In this document: positions 46,906-58,399 of the stretch, in pieces
How positions within the stretch are numbered: the first letter of the stretch is position 1
Layout of the letters: every line of letters begins with the position of its first letter
Made by a program: the position numbers and the translations under genes
Assembly (NCBI RefSeq): GCF_008831285.2
Contig: NC_045144.1
Span: 20,969,716 to 21,033,715 of the forward strand
Origin: Nymphaea colorata
Lineage: Eukaryota; Streptophyta; Magnoliopsida; Nymphaeales; Nymphaeaceae
DNA: 64,000 nucleotides
Direction: 5' to 3'
The notes under the pieces: model-generated
What the model saw: the letters and a program-made list of their open reading frames with translations, nothing else
What the model was told of the DNA's origin: nothing
Databases searched by the model: none

Positions 46906-47025
46906 TTCCAGATCTTCGTGCTTGTTGCTTTACATATCTCTTCATAGATCAATTGCTTAAGCACCGCAGCTCGAGTACTTCCAATCTGCAGAAGATCGGA
47001 GAGGGAGAGCGAGCGAGAGAGAGAA

Positions 47026-47820
47026 ATGTTGAGGACGACAGTTAGCTCGTTAACTCGCAGTTCTACGGTGGCGGCGCCGGAACCAAGAACTGGACATCAC
47101 GCGACGGCTTCAGGAATGGTGCATCTGCATTTCCAGACAACGATCTGTTCAGAAACCGGAGGAGCTGAAGGTGGTGGTGAAGAAGGAGGTTCAACGGAGA
47201 CTCCGGCGGTTCATGTTCTCCGCTCGTTCACGAGCTCCGTCATCGTGACCCGCAGCAGCTTGCGGACACGAGAGGAGGTCATGGAGCACGTCCGGCTACA
47301 CTTCTCCGATCACGAGTGCGGGTTGCTTCTCGGTTGGGCCGACCATGTTGCAGGAGAGATGTGCGACTTGATCCTGCAGCCGGGAAATGGCCGGGCTGCG
47401 TTGAGTCCCGGCGAGGTTCAGATGGTATCGTTGACCACCACCGTTACTTATCACTCAGAGGAACTCCGGGAAGATGTTGACGGCGATTTGGAGGATCCGA
47501 CCGAAGATATGACCGAAGCTCAGGAGGAGATGGATCTTGCAGACGATTTGGAGGAGTTGGCCGACGGCGATGCTCTGTTTGCTTACGAGGCGGTGGCGGC
47601 CCCAGCGTCGAAGGCGTCCGTAGATGCCTTGGAGAGGAAGAAGGCGGAGGAGAATTGCCAGAATACGTGCGTGGTTTGCCAGGATGAAGTTGGTAGAGGA
47701 GACTGCCTGGTTAGGATGCCTTGCTCCCATGAATTTCATGAAGGCTGCATCCTGGCATGGCTTCGAGGCGCCCATTCTTGCCCAGTCTGTCGCCATGAGT
47801 TGCCGACTGAAGATTATTGA
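47026..47820 (+). CDS. RING-H2 finger protein, type B (copy B3), putative E3 ubiquitin ligase
   Basis: Intronless 264-residue ORF with an intact C3H2C3 finger (CVVCQDEVG, MPCSHEFHEGC, CPVC). Differences from B1 and B2 are scattered along the whole protein rather than confined to one half, unlike the type A genes. Here CQDEVG replaces the CQAEVG of B1 and B2. GA-rich leader 47003-47025. The acidic segment and the Gly/Glu linker are conserved. It lies between A3 and the repeated small ORF. Inferred soluble ubiquitin ligase; its partner E2 and targets cannot be told from sequence. Confidence 0.88.
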   Translation: MLRTTVSSLTRSSTVAAPEPRTGHHATASGMVHLHFQTTICSETGGAEGGGEEGGSTETPAVHVLRSFTSSVIVTRSSLRTREEVMEHVRLHFSDHECGLLLGWADHVAGEMCDLILQPGNGRAALSPGEVQMVSLTTTVTYHSEELREDVDGDLEDPTEDMTEAQEEMDLADDLEELADGDALFAYEAVAAPASKASVDALERKKAEENCQNTCVVCQDEVGRGDCLVRMPCSHEFHEGCILAWLRGAHSCPVCRHELPTEDY

Positions 47821-48132
47821 CAGATTTCATGCATTTTTACTACTTCTTTTCTTCTTCTTTCATGTTTGTTGATTAAAGATGTAAATCGACATTTTATCAG
47901 ATATATAATATTTCATATGTTGATGAACAATTTCTCATCCTTGGTCTATATTGACAATGCAAATATACACCAACATTTTATTTTAGTTCAAATTTGCCTG
48001 AACTCCATCTATATATTTTTCTCTTAATCTTTTAGTATTTGGGCACACGATCCTCTCTCTCTCTCTCTCTCTCTCTAGTGTTCGCATCATCCACATTGTG
48101 TTGGTGACTTCATTCTCTCTAGTGTTCGCACC

Positions 48133-48381
48133 TTGTATCTTTGTTCTCGCTGGGAAATTGGAGAACTAAAGCATTCATATATAGCCAGGAAAACGAATAA
48201 CAGAGCCAATTTTATATTGATCCCAATGGATCTTGCAGAATATGCTGAGATGAATCGGTTCCAATATGATCGATGCTTCTATCATGGTTCTTTCGTTGAA
48301 GTTTCTTGGAATAAGACTCGAGGATTTTTCTTTTTCGGTACAGATCAAATGATTTTCCAAAACAAATTAAAGTGTAGATAA
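48133..48381 (+). CDS. Hypothetical small ORF downstream of B3 (copy 3)
   Basis: An 82-codon relative of 4824-5075, with the core MDLAEYAEMNRFQYDRCFYHGS kept and later substitutions VEVSWNKT and FFFGTDQMIF. Unknown function. The open frame in three copies could reflect constraint or merely youth. Confidence 0.3.
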   Translation: MYLCSRWEIGELKHSYIARKTNNRANFILIPMDLAEYAEMNRFQYDRCFYHGSFVEVSWNKTRGFFFFGTDQMIFQNKLKCR

Positions 48382-49284
48382 TTTTCAGTAAAATGATTCC
48401 ATATAAATTCTTCATATGTCCAATCTCTCCAACAAGTTATGCATAGCTTGAATTTCGCAGAATTGTAATTTAAGAAACAGCAAATTTCTCTTCCATATTT
48501 AAAATTTAAAATTCACAAAAAAAAGATACTGAAAATAGCCAACTCTCTGAACAATTTTTAGGACGATTTTAGAAAAGATGAAATGATTTATTTTTCTTTC
48601 ATCCTTCTTCCTTTCTCTTCTCCTTTTTCTTTCTTCTCCCAAACCTGACTTTTTTGTTTTTCCCTTTTTAGGCTTCTCACGTTCGTTTATTCTTCATTCC
48701 CTCCTTTCCTCCTTTCTTTTTCTTTATTCTTATTTTCTTGTTATGTACTCATTTCATCATAAGTATATTCGTTCTTATAAATGTGAGCACTGTCTTTTGT
48801 ATATTTTCTTATAAATTATGTTGTATATGTCATAAGACTTCTTATATATGAATGCCCCTTAAAGTTTGAAATTTAGCCAAAAAATTTCATGGTAGTTTGT
48901 TGCTCATACTCGGGCTTGCTAGGCTGAAAAGGCCACCTTCAATTAATGCTTGCTACAAGTGATGTCTTGTTGTGGGTTGTGCAAGATGGGAGGATTATAC
49001 AATCTAGTTAATGTGATGCTTAATTGTGGGTGTCTACGTAATTGTATTGTTTTAAAAGATACTACACCATTTAAAAAAACATGTAAACTTGTGGGGTAGA
49101 AATGGAAATTTTTAATAAAAGACACGGGTTTACTACTTCTTTTCTTCTTCGTTCATGTTTGTTGATTAAAGAACATTTTATCAGATATATAATATATCAT
49201 ATGTTGATAATTTTTCATCCTTCGTCTATATTGACAATGCAAACATATACCAACATTAGGCAAAGAAGTCCCTCAACCTCCTCT

Positions 49285-49354
<70 letters not shown>

Positions 49355-49495
49355 GCAGCTAGATTCTCATATGCTTTTCAGCTTTGAGTATTTGGGCACA
49401 CGTTCCTCTCTCTCTCTCTCTCTCTAGTGTTCGCATCTTCCACATTGTGTTGCTGACTTCATTCTCTCTTTCACGATCGAAGATATTCCAGTGAT

Positions 49496-49750
49496 TGCAT
49501 CCGTATCTTTGTTCTTGCCGGGAAATTGGAGAACTAAAGCATTCATATATACGCAGGAATGGGAATAACAGAGACAATCTTATATTAATCCCAATGGATC
49601 TTGCAGAATATGCTGAGATGGGTCTGTTCCAATATGATCGATTCTTCTATCATGGTTCTTAGATTGAATTTTCTTGGAAGAAGACTCATGGATTTTTCTT
49701 TTTCTGTACAGATCAAATGATTTTTCAAAACGAATTAAAGTGTAGATAAT
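49496..49750 (+). pseudogene. Small ORF, broken copy 4
   Basis: Same sequence as the ORFs at 4824, 37458 and 48133, but the codon after YHGS is TAG and the frame is lost in the FFF region. It is part of the second tandem downstream block. Confidence 0.6.
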
Positions 49751-50240
49751 TTTCAGTAAAATGATTCCATACAAATTCTTCAAATGTGACAAGTTATGCA
49801 TATCTTGAATTTCGCAGAATTGTAATGTAAGAAACAGCAAATTTCTTTTCCAATATTTAAATTTTAAAATTCACAAAAAAAAAGATACTGAAAATAGCCA
49901 ACTCTCTGAACAATTTTTAGGACGATTTTAAAAAAGATGAAATGACTTATTTTTCTTTCATCCTTCTCCCTTTCTCTTCTCCTTTTTCTATCTTCTCCCA
50001 ACCTGACTTTTTTGTTTTTCCCTTTTTCGCTTCTCACGTTCGTTTATTCTTCATTCCTTCTTTTCCTTCATTCTTTTTCTTTTTTCTTATTTTCTTGTAA
50101 TGTACTCATTTTTTCATAAGCATATCGTTCTGATAAATGTGAGCAGCATCTTTTGTATATTTTCTTATAAATTTTGTTGTATATGTCATAAGACTTGTTG
50201 TAAGTACACTCTGTACATGCAGAAGTGGAGCTACATTGTA

Positions 50241-50268
50241 GCTGGTGTGGGCAATTGCCCACACCAGC
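50241..50268. repeat. Perfect 28-bp palindrome
   Basis: GCTGGTGTGGGCAA followed by its exact complement TTGCCCACACCAGC. The paralogous site at 5580-5607 has a single mismatch. It may be an element terminus or hairpin relic. Confidence 0.9.
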
Positions 50269-50689
50269 CCACAAAATTACTTTATTTACATATATAGACC
50301 TCATTAATTTTAAGCTTTTTGTGTATGAGTGCTCCGTAAAGTTTGAAATCTAAACTTACTGTACCCTTAGCCAAAAAATTTTGAGTCTGCCATTGATTAC
50401 ATGATATTTTGTTGCTCAGACTAAGGGCGTTCTTCCTACCCTTAAAAGGCCACTGAATCAATTAATGTAGGTTGTGCAAGATGGGAGGATTACACAATCT
50501 AGTTAATGTGAAGCTTAATTGTGGGGTGTCTACGTAATTGTTTTAAAAGATACCCAACCATTTAAAAAAACATGTAAACTTGTGGGGTTGAATTGAAAAT
50601 TTTTGACAAAAACACAAGGGTTTGGACACATTTTCACTATTTTTTTCTTCAGTGGAGCTTTTCTCCACCCTTCTTTTTCACTGAAGCCC

Positions 50690-51147
50690 ATGTCTTGAAA
50701 GAAACTCGAACTTGGCTTGAGCTCTACTCGGGTTTGTTTTCATTAATAGAGCTTGACTCGATTCCAGTTCTTAAAACTCGAACTCGGTTCGGGCAAAAGA
50801 TTGGTTTGAGTCAGGCCAAGCATTTCATTAAAAAAAAAAGTTTAAAGAAAGAGGTGGCATGTAGACTTGAGCATTGGACCTCTCATATACTAGTCATATA
50901 CTAGCCACGTGTGTACCCATTTGATCAATTTATTTTTTTCATAATTTTATGAGATATATTTTATATATTTTCTTTCTCGAGCTTACTAAGTTTAACCGAG
51001 CCGAGCCCACTTAACTCGGGCTCGACTTGTTTAGGTTATCGAGTTCATTTCATATCTCAAACTCGACTCATTTAATAAACAAGACGAGTTCAAGTCAAGT
51101 TTATCGAACAACTTCAAGTCGAGCTTGACTTGTTGAACAACCCTACT
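50690..51147 (-). mobile_element. MITE-like repeat with GGGTTGTTCA end (copy 3, inverted)
   Basis: The right end complements to TAGTAGGGTTGTTCAACAAG. The interior has CTCGAACTCGG, GAGCCCACTTAACTCGG and CTCGAGCTTACTAAG motifs, as in the copies at 32.5 and 36.9 kb. The left end is degraded. Confidence 0.45.
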
Positions 51148-52030
51148 AGAGGTGGAGGGTGTGGAGAGTTTGCAAAGAGAGGAGACACAGTCCAGGCAGA
51201 AGGTGCGGAGGGTTTTAGCCAAGAAACCATCTGCTTGTCTCCACCTAGTGGAGAGTTTCATAGGTGAAGGAGGGCGGCAGATGGTTTGTTGAGAAATGGC
51301 AGCAGACGAGAGGTGAGGTTGGGTGATGTTGATGCGAGAAGAAGAAGCCAACGTTTTTTTTTTCATAATTTTTTTTTTACCCCTTAGGGTGAGATGGAAT
51401 TTTCAAAAAACAGTTTCCGAAAACCGAACCAATGGTAAGTTTTTTTCATCCCACGTTTGATGGGCAAAAAGAAAATTTTAAAAGTTTGAATTTTATTTCT
51501 AGTGCTACAGGATATTTCCTGCCCATTAAACGGCCCTTAAGTGGCAAGCAGTTTCTGCTCCCACCAGGGAGGATAAGGAACATTCACCAGGAATGAGACT
51601 TCAATTAAAAAAAATTAACTATGGTGCTAGAGTTTTCACTTGCATTTCTGTGGATGCCAGTTAAAAAAGTTAACTATGGTTTTAGTGGTAATATAGCGCC
51701 AGAGAATACCCTCATTTCTGATACTAAAGGAAAGCACCATGTTAGACCTATTGTGACGCTTATATTGTGCCGCTTAACCTTTTGTCTCTGGTGGTGATTT
51801 TCTTTTTGAAGCCCATGATTAATACAAACTGAGTTACATAAATGAGCATAGGTCGAGGGTGAACCCTACTATCAACATGTGCATTTACTTGCATGCTCAA
51901 ACATTTGTACATGCATGTACTTAAGATAAAAAATATAAAATAATAAATAAGTATGAAATAATATTTATGAGATGACAATAAGACTAAGAACACATATCCT
52001 TTTACTAGAACACATTTATTTGTTCCAATT
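51148..52030. other. Spacer between downstream block and B4
   Basis: No gene. 51148-51260 is the inverted relative of 36.80-36.90 kb. The rest shows nothing recognisable. Confidence 0.4.
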
Positions 52031-52558
52031 TCACATATAAAGTTTGAGAACAGAATTGAGAAAATTGCCAAATAAAAAATGGTGCGCCCCTTCTAACATG
52101 AGTTCTCTCTCTCTCAACAAAGATCTTATCTTAAAACATATCTACTCAGTAGACTAGTCAGTTGATAAGTTTTAAAACGTGCGGGTAGTTAACATATCAA
52201 GATGGCATAAACATAACGTAATTAGAGATATATATATATTTATCTAAAACAACTCCCAGTCTAACAACTAAGAAGCCAATCTAAGACTCAGTTACGCCTG
52301 CAATTTAGAGAGATACATATTCAACTACCGGTCTAAACTGCATCAACATTTAATCCACTCAGCTAGGAGAGCTTTGGTTTGGAGATTTTAGATATACGTC
52401 CAGCTTTATATCAATCAAAAAATGCATATCTAATCAAGATAAATCAGAAGGGTAGGCGCTCCCGCTTTGATGCTTGTTGCTATCTATATCTCTTCATCTA
52501 TTAGTTAAGCACTGTCCGAACTTCTGAGTTCCAATCTGCAGAAGACGTTGAGGGAGAG
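52031..52558 (+). promoter_or_regulatory. Upstream region of RING gene B4
   Basis: It is homologous to the regions upstream of B1-B3 (AAAATGGTGCGCC, GATAAGTTTTAAAACG, AGAGAGATACATATTCA) and to the orphan block at 42870-43240. It lacks the doubled 82-bp unit. No clear TATA box was located. Confidence 0.45.
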
Positions 52559-53368
52559 ATGTTGAGGTCGACGATTCGCACATCGAATCGCAGTTTCGCA
52601 ATGGGATCGCTGGAACCAAGATCTGAGGAGCATGGGACGGCTTCAGGAACGGTGCATTTGAAATTCCAAACGATGATCCTTTTCCAAACCAGAGGAGCTG
52701 AAGGTGGTCGTCAAGAAGGACGTTCAACGGAGACGCCGGCGCATCTTCGTCTTCTCAACTTGTTCAGAAGCTCCGTCGTCGTGGATCGGAGCAGCTTACA
52801 GACCCGAGAGGACGTGGCGCAGCACGTCGTGCGACACTTCTCCGATGTCCGGTGCGAGCGGCTGGTCGGGTGGGTCGGCCATGTTTTAGGAGAGCTGTGG
52901 GACTTCATCCAGCCGGGAGATAGCCGGACGGTGGTGGGACCCGACGAGTCTCTGGTGGTAGTGTCGACTACCACCTTGACTTATCAGGTGCTCAGGGACG
53001 AGGAGTGGGGGGTTGCCGGCGCCGATGATATGACTGACGCTTTGGAGGAGCAGTTGGTGGAGTTTTTTCTCGCGGAGACAGAGGATTTGGCTGCCGGCGA
53101 TTCTCTGTTTGCTTATGAGCCGCCGCCGGCTCCTGCATCAAAGGCTTCGGTGGATGCCTTGGAGAGGAAGAAGGTCGTTGACCAGGAGGAGGAGATTTCT
53201 GAGCAGAAGATGTGCGTGGTTTGCCAGGATGAAGTTGGCAGAGGAGACTGCTTAGCTAAGATGCCTTGCTCCCACGAGTTTCATGAAGGCTGCATCTTGG
53301 CATGGCTTAAACGAGCGCATTCTTGCCCAGTCTGTCGCTTTGAGCTGCCCGTTGACGATGACTCGTGA
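52559..53368 (+). CDS. RING-H2 finger protein, type B divergent (copy B4), putative E3 ubiquitin ligase
   Basis: Intronless 269-residue ORF. The C3H2C3 finger uses Cys219, Cys222, Cys237, His239, His242, Cys245, Cys256 and Cys259. It is recognisably type B (MLRSTIRTSNRS start, TVHLKFQT, GAEGG, RHFSD, TTTLTYQ, LFAYEPPPAPASKASVDALERKK). It is well diverged from B1-B3 in the middle (GWVGHVLGELWDFIQPGDS) and ends LPVDDDS rather than LPTDDY. It is the evident parent of the chimeric remnant at 28761-29100. An N-terminal 145-residue region of unknown fold probably binds substrate; no membrane or secretion signal. Confidence 0.88.
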   Translation: MLRSTIRTSNRSFAMGSLEPRSEEHGTASGTVHLKFQTMILFQTRGAEGGRQEGRSTETPAHLRLLNLFRSSVVVDRSSLQTREDVAQHVVRHFSDVRCERLVGWVGHVLGELWDFIQPGDSRTVVGPDESLVVVSTTTLTYQVLRDEEWGVAGADDMTDALEEQLVEFFLAETEDLAAGDSLFAYEPPPAPASKASVDALERKKVVDQEEEISEQKMCVVCQDEVGRGDCLAKMPCSHEFHEGCILAWLKRAHSCPVCRFELPVDDDS

Positions 53369-54035
53369 TGTGTTTTTATTATTTTCTTCTTCTTTGATCT
53401 TTGTTGACTAAAGATGTAAATCAATTACATTCGATCAAATTATATAATATTAATATGTAATGATCAGTTTTAATGCTTGGTTATTTCCTTGGCATGCATA
53501 TAAATTCGCCTGAAGTTGTTGTATTTAATTTTCCTTAAGGAAGTCTATTGTAGTTGTGGGGTTTGTCAAAAAGTTGGTATCAGAGTTCGAAATTCAGGCA
53601 ACTCTCTATACGTTCCAAATTTTTTAGGTTAGAAGAGGAAACATCCAATTTTGATGTCATGCAAATAGAAAGACTAAAATCGACATCATTCTTCAACCTT
53701 CTTCCTGTCTTTGAGTCCAAGTTGCTTTGAAATTTAAATCAACCTATGGTATACTACAATATTGTACTTTCATGACTTCATTTTTTTTGTTGAGTTTTTT
53801 GAGTGCTAATATCACTTGATGAAGAATTAACTTTACTAGCAAAATTAGTCACGATTCACAAGCACTATTTTCAAATGCTATAACCGGACTGGGAAAATAG
53901 AAATAAAATTGAAGCTCGAATACGTCAATATCTTATAAAGAATGGACCTACATGAAAATAACATGGCTCATATACGAATGGGACGCGAGGACCATTCAGA
54001 GCCTGCACTTCAGGGGGAGAGAGAGGAAAAGGGAG

Positions 54036-54394
54036 ATGAGCTTCTTGGCGGGGCGATTGGCGAGCAAGGAGGGCTCCTTCTTCCTTCAGGAGTCTAATCA
54101 CTCTGCGGCTCGTCTCGCTCAGAGACTTCCCTCTCCTCCTTCTCCGTCGTCTCCTCCTCGGCGGCCGCCGACGTCCTCCCTGAGGTCCTTCGCCACTCCC
54201 TCCCGTTGAAGACCGATCGGCCGTCCACACTCTCTGCCTACTCCAAATGGTCGCTCCCTAATTCATTGAATCCTTCTTCTCGCCATTCCTTGGACGCAGT
54301 GAACCCGCTTCGTGCTTTCGTCTCCTTGCGGCCGGTTACTTTTGGCCCGAGAAGGTTGGGAGCTTTTCTTGGGTGGACTTGGCATGGCTTTTAG
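54036..54394 (+). pseudogene. Fragment of a conserved plant small-protein gene, frameshifted
   Basis: The first frame reads MSFLAGRLASKEGSFFLQES. After a shift near 54120 (one base apparently lost) the conserved part continues as ADVLPEVLRHSLPLK, STLSAYSKWSL and NPLRAFVSLRPVTFGPRR, then ends at a stop after unrelated residues. From memory this resembles the N-terminal region of a short, widely conserved plant protein of likely mitochondrial location; I cannot name it. The later exons are not present. A shorter piece is fused to the RING remnant at 28.76 kb. Confidence 0.5.
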
Positions 54395-54486
54395 GCTATT
54401 TTTTTATCGTCTTTCTCGTTGGTTTAATGAAAAGTTGTCGTGATCACCTTTCGGTTTTACATTGGAGTTTCTTTGTTCAATTTACC

Positions 54487-56065
54487 GAATTAGCTACGAG
54501 CTGAATGAAATTGTCTTGCTTTTTCTTATTCTTTCTCCATTATAAAGTATTATGTTAATTGCTTAGTGAGTTTTAACTCTCCGATCATAACTTGTGCTCG
54601 AGAAATGCCTTTGAGGCTTTCCTTCTTCTTCTTGGGCACCTTTCCCGTGTATTTAGAATCAAAGGATTTAGTGGAACTGCCGCTTTTCGGTCACAAGGAG
54701 TTCAGCATTAGTGATCACTACTGGATTTTTGTTTTATGGTAATTAACAATGTGATTTTATGGTAATATATTTTCTTTTATAACAATAACAATGAAATTAA
54801 TTTTTCGATGTTTAAGCTCGTGTTACTTGATTCATATATATTTATTTTCTTTAAATGAAAACGAACACCACAAAAAGAGTGATAAAATTTGTCAAAAATT
54901 ACTGACATGTAAATTACAGAAAAAACACGAGCTTTCAAGCGCAAGCTGAACTTTTTTATAAATGTGGCAGTTGGGGTATTTTGAAAATTATTTAAAAAGT
55001 AATGTTATTTTCAGTCCTTTTAAACTTTTTTTTTTCTTTTTTCTAGTTTTTTATTAAATAAATTTTTCTTTTTCTATTAACCAAGAACATTTGGGACATT
55101 AAGCAAACTGTACACACCAAAAAAATTGTGCACCAGCGGGCGCATATAACCAGCTGACTCGAGCTGACCGGGGCACATATAACCAGCTTTGTGTTTTCTT
55201 CTTCATATTTTCGCAAAGCCTCTAGTAATAGAATTGAAACAGTGATGAGTTTCATGTTCATGCGGAGATCGACCAACACAAGTATTGGGAATTCAAGATA
55301 AGTTCACAGCAAGAGGAGGTGTGAATTGTTAACAAAAAGAGGAGGTTCTACTGCATGCCCAAGTGAAGGCCGAAGCCTCTCCCTTCCTCCTATCCTTTAT
55401 ACAGCTAAAAGATCATAATCGAGAGATTTGAACCTTGTTTCCCAACCAATTTGTTTGCGCACTCACCATAATTTCTTGTTATTATTAAATTTTTACAACA
55501 TTGTAGAAAGAACAACTCTACTTTATTATTCAAGGAATGGAGGTGGGCTAAATAGGAATAGTTCCAGTCTCACTTAAAAATTTTAAATTTATTACTAGTG
55601 CACCTTAGCTAGAAATTTCTGGATCCTAGGGTAGCCAATATAGTAATAAATTTTTCATATATATTTCTTGTGGATGGCATATATAAAATGAACCATATTT
55701 TATGGTAATAATTTTTAGCACAAATTGATGAAGAAGCTGAAGATATCTATAAAATAGGAAGTAAACATCAAGTAAATATAATAAAATATGTATGGTTAAT
55801 GAACACAATTACCAAGTAATAACTAATAAACAACATACACAAGATTCTTTTTTTTTTTATAAAAAACTTAATTCATGTCTTAATTAGGAATATTGGGTAA
55901 GAGTTATAATTGGTGCAGAATTGAACAGTCTAGATTGGACGATCCAAAACGACTCAAAACAATTAAACTGATCCGCCCAATCCAAAAGCGAATCCTCTAA
56001 GACCTCTAGGACTTGTTGATTTGACCCCCTAAATGGCCCAGTTTGATGGCGATCTGACTCCGGAC

Positions 56066-56096
<31 letters not shown>

Positions 56097-56340
56097 TTAT
56101 TATTGCAAAAAAAATTAATACATGGTGAGAATAATGGAGGAGAGGTGTTTCTAACAGATAGCTTGTAGATTAATAAAAGATATGAAGACATAGAAAGAAA
56201 AAAATCATTTGCTGTAATAAAAGTAAATTCATGTAGGTAATTAAGTTTGGATGAGTGGGAGCCACCCAAAGAAGCGCCGTAGCCCTCTCCCATTCTCCCT
56301 ACCATCGAAGTCTAAAGCTGCTTCAGGACCTGAATGGACC
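54487..56340 (+). repeat. RING-cluster flank unit, third long copy
   Basis: Collinear with 41.02-42.66 kb and, inverted, with 1-840. No genes inside. A TA tract is at 56069-56092. Confidence 0.7.
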
Positions 56341-56665
56341 CGTAGTACACTCGTCAATTGAGTGTCATGCTATCACCATTTGCCGTTCAAATGAGTAACA
56401 CCGACAGTAATCAAAATAACAATCAGACTCTCACTGACCAGCTATGGTATGGCCCTTGGAGCATGATAGTGACTATTTTTTCCATATATATAAATTGAAA
56501 TTGACTCAGAAATTACATCCCCATTCAGATCGCCATCAAACTGGGTAATTTAGGTACTATGCCAAAAGCAACAAGTCCTATAAGTGCTAGAGGATTCGGT
56601 TCTGGATTTGCCGGATCAGCTTAATTGTTTTGAGTCGGCTCATATCGTCCAATTTTAGGCTGTTT
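55915..56665. repeat. Inverted repeat with arms of about 160 bp
   Basis: Arm 55915-56075 and arm 56505-56665 are reverse complements with moderate divergence (shared ACGACTCAAAACAATTAAnCTG and CCCAGTTTGATGGCGATCTG). The SINE-like copy lies between them. A third relative is at 42.18-42.34 kb. Confidence 0.65.
56341..56463 (-). mobile_element. SINE-like repeat, duplicated copy
   Basis: The minus strand shows TAGCTGGTCAGTGAGAG and GTTATTTTGATTAC in A- and B-box positions, and the shared tail near TTGACGAGTGTAC. Same position in the flank unit as 42721-42840. Confidence 0.5.
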
Positions 56666-58290
56666 AATTATTAATTCCTAATTCAATAGTAAATAACTAA
56701 AACTTGCAATTTAGCCGTAAAAAGGTTCAAGGGAAAATTTTTTGCCATGTCACTGATCTCTCTCTCTCTCTCTCTCTGCCCCCTCCCCTCTCCTCAATGA
56801 AAACAGGGATAAATATGAGAAATAATAAGATTTAAGACAATAATAATTCCACCATTTTTACTAAGTACTATTTAATGGTTTCCCTACTGCAATAGCTCTT
56901 TATCAATATTTCTAAGGATGTCAAAATATTCTATATGGATTAGATATTCGATCCAACCGTTTCGAAAAAGTTAGATATGAAAAAAAATTAATATCCGATT
57001 AAGAAATTGGATTGGATTTGGATTTGGATTTAAGAAATCACATCCATTCAAAAAATTTGGATTCGAATATACATAAGTATCTGATCAGATTCAAATATGG
57101 ACTCGAATCAGACTTATTTTTAAAACAAATATCCTATATCTAATGCTCTTACATTTTGAAAATAAGTCAAATTCAGTTCAAAATTCGGGTTCAGATTCGG
57201 ATATGCATGTAAAAAACGGATTTGAATCGGATTCAGATTGTGAAAATGGATTTCAAATTTGAATTCGGATATGACTTTTCTTTATTTGTATTTGAATTTG
57301 CATTTGAATCCAAATATGTGAATATCTAAAAAACAAATATGGTTAAGGATGTATCTTATTCAAATTCGATCTGCTGACACCAACTTATTTCCTTAACAAT
57401 TGTGGAAAAATATAATATTCCAAAAGTTAAGCATATGTTTGTAAATCAAAAATTGAGCACGGTTGTCCAAACAATTCAAACATTAAAGCTAGTCAGTGCA
57501 AATTTTCTAATTAAATGAAAATGTTTGTGTACTAGTGAATGTGTGAAACTTTTAGTTGGTAGAAGTTGCATTTAAGGTACACTTGCATTTAACATAGTTC
57601 ATTTAACAAAGATCATGACTCAATTTTTTTTTTTGGCCTAAAAATATGATCTTATATTCATTTAACAAGTTTCCATATGCTGTAAAATAAGCAAATCCGG
57701 AGCACTTGGAAAATTTGCTTGCTTATTTTAATCACACAGTTCAACATTTAAATTAGAAAACGTAAAGAATAAATTTCGTCTTGGTAGTTTCATGCTTCAT
57801 TTGTGGGCACCACAATATTCTAAAGTGAGAAGGACAGCATCACTTAAAATACTTATATAAGAAATCTATGATAAAGAAGCAAATGAAAGAGTACCAATAA
57901 ATCAAAAGCAATAAGAGTATGAAGCGGGACGGATTAACAAGAACTTGATTCTATATTTATGATAATGCCATAAAAATTTTGTCCACCTCCCTTCCATATA
58001 TATATATATATATATGATCAATTTTACATGAAGTCAAACCTTGATGGGGTTGAGGCTTTATTATTACTCATCTGCTTCACACGGAATATTTGATTAATAG
58101 GTTTGATACTTTGACACATTCACAAAGCCTAAAAACTCGCACTGAAATTATGAGATTTAAATTAAACATATAATTGATTACAGAGTCCAAATCACTTAAA
58201 ATCACGCAGCAATCTAATTGGAGCCATCAATGGTTAGGAGAAAAATAAAGAAAAAATGTATAAATTAGTATTAAATGGCAAAAATGTTGC
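56630..58290. repeat. Arm of a 1.7-kb inverted duplication (partner 26960-28650)
   Basis: Reverse-complement match to 26960-28650. No genes. A CT/TA tract at 58339-58397 lies just outside the arm. Confidence 0.75.
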
Positions 58291-58337
58291 TTATTTTTTT
58301 CTCTCATGTTGGATTGAAGAGCTCTGATTAGAGCTGA

Positions 58338-58383
<46 letters not shown>

Positions 58384-58399
58384 GATATATATATATAAA

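Larger units (their letters stand above)
47838..50590 (+). repeat. Tandem duplication of the B3 downstream block
   Basis: The sequence from 47838 (TTTACTACTTCTTTTCTTCTTC) is repeated from about 49128, so the block is present twice in tandem without a second RING gene. Both copies contain the small-ORF region, the pyrimidine-rich stretch and the ABCC-exon remnant. The second copy has a longer CT/TA tract (49291-49351). Confidence 0.7.
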
